Below are positions 5,461 to 10,544 of a stretch of 10,544 bases of DNA, one piece after another (the stretch's first letter is position 1; every line of letters begins with the position of its first letter). The position numbers and the translations under genes are program-made. Source of the DNA: JBGPYM01 sp041493205 (GTDB lineage Bacteria; Bacteroidota; Ignavibacteria; UBA10030; UBA6906). The stretch covers positions 1 to 10,544 of the forward strand of contig JBGPYM010000097.1 of the NCBI GenBank assembly GCA_041493205.1. Reading direction: 5' to 3'. Below the pieces are notes generated by a model. It ran no database searches. It was not told the origin of the DNA and worked only from the letters and a program-made list of their open reading frames with translations.

Positions 5461-6788
5461 AGATTACCGTCGTGGAGCCCGCAAGCATCGCAGAAGAACT
5501 CGGCATCATCCCCGGTGACGAGCTGCTGGAGATCAACGGCCGGCGCATCCTGGACAGCATCGACTACCGGTACTCCGAAGGAGACCCTGAAATTTCCCTG
5601 AAGGTGGCGCGGAACGGGGAGGTTGTCATGTACGACATTGAAAAAGACGAGGGGGAGAAAGTAGGACTCGACTTTGAGGAGATGAAGGTCCTCTCCTGCG
5701 GCAACGACTGCATTTTCTGCTTCGTCGACCAGAACCCGCACGGATTGCGACAACAACTCTACTTCCGTGACGGAGACTACCGTCTCTCGTTCATGTACGG
5801 CAACTACACGACGATGACCAATGCCGGACCCGCCATCCTGCAGCGGATCATCGATCAGCGGCTCTCCCCCCAGTACATCTCCGTCCACGTCACCGATCCC
5901 GTCGTCCGCGCACGTCTCATGGGGCTCAAAAAGGACGACCGAATTCTCGAAAAGATCGGGCTCCTGCATGACAACGGCATCGACATGCATACGCAGATCG
6001 TGCTCTGCCCCGGCTTCAATGATGGGAAGATCCTCGAACGGACGGTCGCGGATCTCTACCGTTACAGAAAACGGATAGTGTCGCTGGCCATCGTGCCGGT
6101 TGGCCTGACCGATCACAGGTTCGGATTGAGCCAGCTCCGGAAAGTGGACCGTCCGTACGCAGAGGAAGTCCTGGATGTCGTGGAACAGTGGCAGGCCGGA
6201 TTCCGTAGACAAACAGGGCGGGGGTTTGTCTATGCGTCGGATGAGTTTTACATCGTCGCAGGACGCAAACTCCCTTCCGCTGCCGCGTACGACGGGTTTC
6301 CGCAGTACGAAAACGGGGTGGGGCTCGTCCGTTCATTCCTGACGGATTTCCGCAGGCAGGCGCGCTTATTCCCCCGGAGGCTGCCCGCGCGCCGCACACT
6401 CACGCTTGCGACAGGCGAACTCGCTGCCGGGTTCATGCAGGAAACCGTTCTCCCGCGCCTGGCATCCATCGGGGGCCTGACCGTGCGACTGGAAATTATT
6501 CCCAATGCCCTCTTCGGACGGAGCGTCACGGTGGCTGGACTTCTTTCGGGGAAATGTCTATATTTATCGCTGGACGGGAAGGAATGCGGACACCTGCTCC
6601 TCCTCCCGCCCGACATACTCAATGCCGATGGGCTGCTCCTCGATGACGAAACGATTCCCCGCATCCAGGAACGGCTGGGCGTCCAGGTCATGGTCTATGA
6701 CGGCCGGTGGGACGACGTCATCGCGCGCCTGAAGCAGACGAAAGGGACTTCGCACACGAAGCAATTGTTACCATCGTCTTCGATGTAA
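5457..6788 (+). CDS. PDZ/radical SAM/DUF512 family protein
   Basis: Member of a conserved bacterial family often annotated as putative Fe-S oxidoreductase; its reaction is not known to me. The 443-aa product has a PDZ-like N-terminus (about 1-60, with Gly-Ile-Ile-Pro-Gly-Asp-Glu-Leu-Leu-Glu-Ile-Asn). A radical-SAM-like cluster motif follows, Cys81-x3-Cys85-x2-Cys88, and leads into the family signature Phe-Val-Asp-Gln-Asn-Pro (89-94) and Tyr-Arg-Leu-Ser-Phe-Met-Tyr-Gly-Asn-Tyr (108-117). A TIM-barrel-like middle comes next, and a C-terminal DUF512 domain extends from about 220 to 430. There is no signal peptide or membrane segment, so it is cytoplasmic. The start is GTG at 5457 because it follows AGGAG and overlaps the mtaB stop (GTGA), which implies translational coupling. 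The coupling suggests, but does not prove, a role linked to tRNA modification or Fe-S chemistry. Confidence 0.88.
   Translation: MKITVVEPASIAEELGIIPGDELLEINGRRILDSIDYRYSEGDPEISLKVARNGEVVMYDIEKDEGEKVGLDFEEMKVLSCGNDCIFCFVDQNPHGLRQQLYFRDGDYRLSFMYGNYTTMTNAGPAILQRIIDQRLSPQYISVHVTDPVVRARLMGLKKDDRILEKIGLLHDNGIDMHTQIVLCPGFNDGKILERTVADLYRYRKRIVSLAIVPVGLTDHRFGLSQLRKVDRPYAEEVLDVVEQWQAGFRRQTGRGFVYASDEFYIVAGRKLPSAAAYDGFPQYENGVGLVRSFLTDFRRQARLFPRRLPARRTLTLATGELAAGFMQETVLPRLASIGGLTVRLEIIPNALFGRSVTVAGLLSGKCLYLSLDGKECGHLLLLPPDILNADGLLLDDETIPRIQERLGVQVMVYDGRWDDVIARLKQTKGTSHTKQLLPSSSM
6536..6564 (+). promoter_or_regulatory. Possible internal promoter within the DUF512 gene
   Basis: TGGACT (6536-6541), a 17-base spacer and TATATT (6559-6564). 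The nine bases CTATATTTA here are identical to those in the cmk promoter -10 region. If active, it would start about 250 bases upstream of the secreted-protein gene and truA. As it lies inside coding sequence, it may be coincidental. Confidence 0.25.
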
Positions 6789-6819
6789 GCTACGATATCC
6801 CGACATCCGGATTCTGACA

Positions 6820-7584
6820 ATGGGAACAATGCGATGGCTTCTGATCGGCTGCGTCGTTTCTGCCGTACCACTGTACGCTCAACACCTTTCCGCCCCGGCG
6901 GGCTCGCACACCGCGATCCGTCTTGACCTGTTCGCCGCCTCGTTGCCGAGGGATTCGGCGGCGCCGGGCGCAATGCAAGCCATGACGGGGTCCTCGAAAA
7001 AGGCCCCTGGTCTGGCAGCCGTCTATTCGCTTCTGCTGCCCGGGATGGGAGAACTGTACGCCGGGGATTTCAGCTCGGGCAAGTATTTTCTCGCCGCCGA
7101 AGGAATTCTCTGGCTCACGTATGCCGCCTTCGAGGTCGCCGGCAACGATCTGCGGGGCGATGCAAGAACCTACGCGGGCGCGCAGGCGGGATTGGCCGCC
7201 CCTGTCAAAGACGACCAGCTCTACGTTGATGTGGGCAATTTCAATTCGCTGGCCGATTACAACGACAAGAGGCTGCGCGACCGTGAGCTCTCCCGCGTCT
7301 ATGACCCCGCCCGCGGATACGCGTGGCAATGGGACTCGGAAGCGTCGCGGCTGGCGTTCCGGGACCAGCGGGTCCGGAGCGAAAACATGTATAACAACCG
7401 GAAATTCATCGCGGCGGGGATTCTGATCAACCACGTCGCAAGCGCCATCAACGCCGCACGTGCCGCCATCGCCCACAACTCGGGGCTGGATGAAACGCTC
7501 GGCAATCTCCGCATCTCGGGAGGCCTCACCGGTTTACCGGGGGCGCCGGCCGGCGTTGTGCTGCGGATCGAACGGGGACTCTGA
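6820..7584 (+). CDS. Secreted or membrane-associated protein of unknown function (DUF5683-like hydrophobic motif)
   Basis: A 254-aa protein I cannot name. Residues 4-20 form a signal peptide (Arg, then a Leu/Ile/Val core) with a likely cleavage after Leu-Tyr-Ala at 20, so the mature protein starts with Gln21. A variable linker is followed by a hydrophobic stretch (about 63-105) with the Ser-Leu-Leu-Leu-Pro-Gly-Met-Gly-Glu-Leu-Tyr-Ala-Gly motif. This resembles the Leu-Pro-Gly-x-Gly-Gln-x-Tyr motif of DUF5683-type proteins common in Bacteroidota. Charged residues rich in Arg, Asp and Asn come next (about 129-195), then a second hydrophobic stretch (196-218), so there may be two or more membrane passes in the inner membrane. 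ATG at 6820 and ATG at 6829 are both possible; GGGA just before 6829 and the shorter signal peptide slightly favour 6829. It lies 31 bases after the DUF512 gene and 12 before truA, probably in one transcript. Confidence 0.75.
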   Translation: MGTMRWLLIGCVVSAVPLYAQHLSAPAGSHTAIRLDLFAASLPRDSAAPGAMQAMTGSSKKAPGLAAVYSLLLPGMGELYAGDFSSGKYFLAAEGILWLTYAAFEVAGNDLRGDARTYAGAQAGLAAPVKDDQLYVDVGNFNSLADYNDKRLRDRELSRVYDPARGYAWQWDSEASRLAFRDQRVRSENMYNNRKFIAAGILINHVASAINAARAAIAHNSGLDETLGNLRISGGLTGLPGAPAGVVLRIERGL

Positions 7585-7596
7585 GAACTTACCGCC

Positions 7597-8325
7597 ATGC
7601 GCGATATCAAACTCCTGATCGAATACGACGGAACAAACTTTGTGGGCTGGCAATCCCAGGCCACGGGTCGGACTGTCCAGGATGAAATCAACAAGGTGCT
7701 CGACCAGATCCTTCAGGAACCGATCAATCTTATCGGATCAGGACGGACCGACTCCGGCGTGCACGCGCGCGGCCAGGTGGCAAGCTTCCGGACTAACTCC
7801 CACATGGGTGTCGGCTCGATGCAAAGCGGACTGAACGGCATCCTCCCCGAAGACATTTATATCCATGCCGTCGAGGAGGTTGCCGAGGGCTTCAACGCCC
7901 GTTACGACGCCCGGGAGCGCCTCTACCGGTATTTTATCTCGATGAAGCCGACGGCAATCGGGCGCCACTACCAGTGGTTCGTCAAATACGATCTGAACCT
8001 GGTCTCGATGAATGCCGTCGCAGCGCAGATCATCGGGGATAACGACTTTGAAGCGTTCTGCAAGATCGACCCGGAGTCGCGGCATTACAGGTGTACGGTG
8101 ACCGCATCGTCCTGGAAAGAAACGCCGGCGACGTATATCTATGAGGTGCGCGCGAACCGCTTCCTGCACGGCATGGTGCGTGCGCTTGTGGGGACGATGG
8201 TGGACGTGGGGCGCGGCTTTATCCCGGTGTCGGCGTTCCGCGAGATTATGGCATCCAAAGACCGCCGCAAGGCGGGAATGGCGGCGCCACCCCAGGGGCT
8301 CTTCCTGGAAGAAGTGATCTATTGA
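7597..8325 (+). CDS. truA: tRNA pseudouridine(38-40) synthase
   Basis: Converts uridines 38, 39 and 40 in the anticodon arm of many tRNAs to pseudouridine; cytoplasmic and cofactor-free. The catalytic Asp52 sits in the family motif Gly-Arg-Thr-Asp-Ser-Gly-Val-His-Ala-Arg-Gly-Gln. The N-terminal Tyr-Asp-Gly-Thr-Asn-Phe-Val-Gly-Trp-Gln motif (10-19), the Arg-x-Tyr-Arg-Tyr (about 108-112) and the Phe-Leu-His-Gly-Met-Val-Arg segment (about 189-195) are present. The C-terminus Gly-Leu-Phe-Leu-Glu-Glu-Val-Ile-Tyr is typical. Its 242 aa is normal. ATG at 7597 begins just before the first conserved strand. It starts 12 bases after the secreted-protein gene, without a clear Shine-Dalgarno sequence, which suggests cotranscription. 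A GC-rich hairpin follows the stop. Confidence 0.96.
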   Translation: MRDIKLLIEYDGTNFVGWQSQATGRTVQDEINKVLDQILQEPINLIGSGRTDSGVHARGQVASFRTNSHMGVGSMQSGLNGILPEDIYIHAVEEVAEGFNARYDARERLYRYFISMKPTAIGRHYQWFVKYDLNLVSMNAVAAQIIGDNDFEAFCKIDPESRHYRCTVTASSWKETPATYIYEVRANRFLHGMVRALVGTMVDVGRGFIPVSAFREIMASKDRRKAGMAAPPQGLFLEEVIY

Positions 8326-8331
8326 GTCCGC

Positions 8332-8350
8332 GGCCGCCCTCCGGGCGGCC
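8332..8350 (+). terminator. GC-rich hairpin after truA, candidate terminator
   Basis: A perfect eight-pair stem (8332-8339 with 8343-8350) with a TCC loop starts seven bases after the truA stop and is followed by CCTTCTC. The stem is very stable, but the T-tract is poor, so it could be a terminator of reduced efficiency or a 3'-end stabiliser. Its position between truA and an unrelated kinase supports a transcript boundary. Confidence 0.55.
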
Positions 8351-8377
8351 CCTTCTCGTCCATACCCACGCAGCGCG

Positions 8378-9922
8378 ATGAAGCGGCTGACCAGGATGTT
8401 TGACGGATTGATGCGGAAGCCCTCGCCGAGCTTCTCTCCGCACGGGCTCTCGACCACGCGCCTCCCCGGCGGCGTGATTGTCAGAATCAAGGCAGACCAC
8501 CCCGGCGCAGTCTACAAGAAGGGGGACGTGATCGGCACCTCCTATGAGGTGCTGGGGGTCCTCGGCCTCGGCGGCTTCAGCGTCGTCTACCTTGTCTATT
8601 CGCGCGAAAGCCGCGCGGTGTCCGCCCTCAAAACTCTCCGCGACGAATACCTCGAAGACCGCGAGACCAGGGACCAGTTCCGGAAAGAAGCGAAAGTGTG
8701 GGTGGACCTGGAACGCCATCCGTTCGTCGTCCGTGCGCATTTCATCGAAGAGCTCGCAGGGCGTCTCTACATTGGCATGGAGTACATTGAGCCGAACGAA
8801 GAAGGGCTCAACTCGCTTGAAGGATACATTGCCCGGCGCCCTCCCGACCTCACCCAGGCCCTTCGCTGGTCCATCCAGTTCTGTCACGGCATGGAACATG
8901 CTCACGCGTGCGGGATCCGCTGTCACCGCGATGTGAAGCCGGCCAACATCATGATCGACCGCGAAAAAGTGGTGAAGATCACCGACTTCGGGTTTGCCGA
9001 GGTCATTGATTTTTCCCGCGCACGCGCGGTGACCGACCCCATGCGCAGGCGCAAACGGGTTCTCCCCGAATACTCCGGCTTCGGAACGCCCACCTATATG
9101 CCGCCGGAGCAGTTTCAAAATGCCGCACGGTGCGACGAGCGGAGCGACATCTACAGCTTCGGCGTGGTTCTCTATCAGATGGCGTCGCGGGGGAAGCTCC
9201 CCTACGAAACTGACCAGTGGATTCCGGAAAAGAAGAAGAACAGCGCGGTGGTGTGGCGTGAAATGCACCGGCTCCACACGGAAGCGGGTGTGGTTCCCCT
9301 CACCTCGCCGGTGTTTCAGGTCATCCAGCGATGCCTGCAGAAGGAGCCGAGCGCCCGGTACCAGTCGTTCAAGGAAATGCGGACTGATCTGGAGGCTCTG
9401 CTCAAGCGGACTGCAGGCGAGACCGTCGATGCCAGGCACTCAAGGAATTTGGAAGCGTGGGAACTGTACAACAAGGCCTATTCGCTCAGCAGTCTCGGCC
9501 ACCTCGAAGAAGCCGTCGCGCATTATACCAGAGCCCTCGACCTGGAGCCGGACAATTCGGATGCCTGGAACAACAAGGGCGTCTGCCTCCGTAAGCTCGG
9601 GAAGCTCGAGGAGGCGCTCGTCTGTTATGATCACGCCACCGACACCGACCGGCACAACGCATCGGCCTGGAGCAACAGGGGGAACTGCCTTTACAGTCTC
9701 GGACGCTTTCCGGAGGCCCTCACAAACCTGACGAAAGCCATCGAGCTCGACCCGAAGAATGAATCTGCGTGGTTGAACCGGGGGCTGGTGGAAGAAAAAC
9801 TCGGCCGGTTCGCGGATGCCGCCCAATCGTACAAAAAGTTCCTCGAGCTGCGTCCCGTCCAGTACGCAGCCCACGTCCCCTTCGCCCAGCGGCGGCTGCT
9901 CGATCTCGAGCGCACGGCCTGA
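8378..9922 (+). CDS. Hanks-type Ser/Thr protein kinase with C-terminal TPR repeats
   Basis: Predicted active protein kinase that phosphorylates Ser/Thr; the target is unknown. The kinase domain spans about residues 56-342. It has a glycine loop (Gly63-Leu-Gly65-Gly66-Phe-Ser), the ATP-anchoring Lys85 (Ala-Leu-Lys), a helix-C Glu104, the catalytic His183-Arg-Asp185 with Lys187 and Asn190, Asp203-Phe-Gly205, Pro-Pro-Glu244 in place of Ala-Pro-Glu, and the structural Asp257. The activation segment carries a basic patch (223-227, Arg-Arg-Arg-Lys-Arg) and candidate phosphosites Thr237 and Thr239. Four TPR motifs follow at about 357-390, 395-427, 429-461 and 463-496, with typical Trp-x-Asn-x-Gly and Leu-Gly-Arg/Lys-Leu/Phe-x-Glu-Ala patterns; these usually bind partner proteins. 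There is no membrane segment, so it is cytoplasmic. ATG at 8378 gives a basic N-terminal leader of about 50 residues. No Shine-Dalgarno sequence is visible, and Met7 or Met12 are alternative starts. Confidence 0.93.
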   Translation: MKRLTRMFDGLMRKPSPSFSPHGLSTTRLPGGVIVRIKADHPGAVYKKGDVIGTSYEVLGVLGLGGFSVVYLVYSRESRAVSALKTLRDEYLEDRETRDQFRKEAKVWVDLERHPFVVRAHFIEELAGRLYIGMEYIEPNEEGLNSLEGYIARRPPDLTQALRWSIQFCHGMEHAHACGIRCHRDVKPANIMIDREKVVKITDFGFAEVIDFSRARAVTDPMRRRKRVLPEYSGFGTPTYMPPEQFQNAARCDERSDIYSFGVVLYQMASRGKLPYETDQWIPEKKKNSAVVWREMHRLHTEAGVVPLTSPVFQVIQRCLQKEPSARYQSFKEMRTDLEALLKRTAGETVDARHSRNLEAWELYNKAYSLSSLGHLEEAVAHYTRALDLEPDNSDAWNNKGVCLRKLGKLEEALVCYDHATDTDRHNASAWSNRGNCLYSLGRFPEALTNLTKAIELDPKNESAWLNRGLVEEKLGRFADAAQSYKKFLELRPVQYAAHVPFAQRRLLDLERTA

Positions 9923-9967
9923 GCAGTCCCTCTGACTCGTACGCAGGTTATCCCCCCACGAAACATC

Positions 9968-10544
9968 ATGCACATCCCTGACGGCTTTCTTGATACCAAA
10001 ACGGTGATTGCAACCGCGGCCCTCTCGGGCGTCGCCGTGGGAGCGTCGCTCCGCACGCTGAACCGCTCGCTCCCGCGCCGACAGGTCCCGCTGATGGGGC
10101 TTGCTGCTGCGTTCGTGTTTGCCGCGCAAATGGTCAATTTTCCTATTGCAGGGGGAACGTCAGGACATCTGATGGGGGGAGTACTGACTGCTGTCCTCCT
10201 GGGACCTGCGGCAGGGATCGTCGTCATGGCGGCGGTTCTGATTGTGCAATGTTTGCTTTTTGCCGACGGCGGCGTGCTTGCCCTCGGCGCGAACATTTTC
10301 AACATGGGTGTGATCGGGACGGTAGGGGGCTTTGGTATCTACCGTGCCGTCTACGGAATACTCGGGAGCGAACGGGGGAGGTTTATCGCGATTGCCGTCG
10401 GAGCATGGGGCTCGACCATCCTGGCCGCAACAGTGTGTGCGGGAGAATTGGCATGGTCGGGAACCGCCCCCTGGGACGCGGCGTTCACCGCGATGGTGAA
10501 TGTCCATATGCTGATCGGGCTCGGTGAGGCGGTCATCACCGTCC
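9968..10544 (+). CDS. cbiM: Cobalt ECF transporter substrate-binding membrane protein CbiM, partial (runs off the right edge)
   Basis: Integral membrane S-component of the energy-coupling-factor cobalt importer, which works with CbiN, CbiQ and CbiO to bring in Co2+ for cobalamin synthesis. The 192 visible residues start with the diagnostic Met-His-Ile-Pro-Asp-Gly-Phe-Leu, in which the N-terminal amine and His2 bind the metal. The second conserved ligand, His67, lies in Ser-Gly-His-Leu-Met-Gly-Gly. Several hydrophobic helices are visible (about 12-28, 41-60, 69-98, 104-130, 138-160). The exact N-terminal motif fixes the start at ATG 9968, although no Shine-Dalgarno sequence precedes it. The spacer to the kinase is 45 bases, too short for a cobalamin riboswitch. 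The related NikM nickel permease is an alternative, because the two share this N-terminus. Downstream cbiN/Q/O genes would be expected beyond the edge. Confidence 0.9.
   Translation, partial: MHIPDGFLDTKTVIATAALSGVAVGASLRTLNRSLPRRQVPLMGLAAAFVFAAQMVNFPIAGGTSGHLMGGVLTAVLLGPAAGIVVMAAVLIVQCLLFADGGVLALGANIFNMGVIGTVGGFGIYRAVYGILGSERGRFIAIAVGAWGSTILAATVCAGELAWSGTAPWDAAFTAMVNVHMLIGLGEAVITV

Noticed and set aside
8332..8350. truA-kinase hairpin as a dispersed repeat or attachment site
   Set aside because: The arms occur as a local inverted repeat only; no second copy was noticed in the window, and a terminator or 3'-end role is simpler.
8246..9439. 397-codon antisense frame across the kinase
   Set aside because: Antisense shadow of a kinase domain with all catalytic residues present; no family features of its own.
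1..10544. CRISPR arrays, tRNA/rRNA genes, insertion sequences, defence or biosynthetic islands
   Set aside because: No regularly spaced direct repeats, cloverleaf sequences, transposase motifs or cargo-type genes were seen; the content is mostly core metabolism and translation.

Overview
This is a GC-rich (roughly 60% by eye), densely packed chromosomal window with housekeeping and accessory genes. It has no mobile elements, CRISPR arrays, rRNA or tRNA genes. All genes but the leftmost lie on the + strand. The gene order cmk-ispH-rpsA, the IspH sequence style, a radical SAM/PDZ (DUF512) protein, a small secreted protein with a Ser-Leu-Leu-Leu-Pro-Gly hydrophobic segment, and TATATTTA-type -10 boxes together suggest a high-GC member of the Bacteroidota/Chlorobiota/Ignavibacteria (FCB) group. 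That placement is an inference from gene content, not a phylogenetic result.

Layout. Bases 1-457 (minus) hold the 5' part of a SpoU/TrmH-family RNA 2'-O-methyltransferase that runs off the left edge. A 104-base divergent spacer (458-561) carries two back-to-back sigma70-like promoters. Rightward come cytidylate kinase (cmk), then ispH overlapping it by ATGA, then a 159-base leader and rpsA, encoding a six-S1-domain ribosomal protein S1. A strong hairpin terminator (4110-4140) closes that unit. Twelve bases further on begins mtaB (ms2t6A37 methylthiotransferase), which overlaps a PDZ/radical-SAM/DUF512 gene by three bases. A secreted protein of unknown function and truA (tRNA pseudouridine 38-40 synthase) follow closely. 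After a GC-rich hairpin comes a soluble Hanks-type Ser/Thr kinase fused to four TPR repeats. The window ends inside cbiM, the substrate-binding membrane component of an ECF cobalt importer.

How the genes fit together. cmk (CMP/dCMP phosphorylation), ispH (last step of the MEP isoprenoid pathway) and rpsA (translation initiation) form a cluster seen in many bacteria. Three other genes act on RNA: mtaB and truA both modify the tRNA anticodon arm, and the SpoU-family protein methylates an unidentified RNA. The DUF512 protein is translationally coupled to mtaB and is the least understood enzyme here. The kinase and cbiM do not obviously belong to these pathways.

I found no convincing new multi-gene system. 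The points most worth checking are the mtaB-DUF512 coupling, the rpsA leader (a perfect palindrome plus a short reading frame ending exactly at the rpsA start codon), the divergent promoter pair with a nearly leaderless cmk, and the secreted protein of unknown function.
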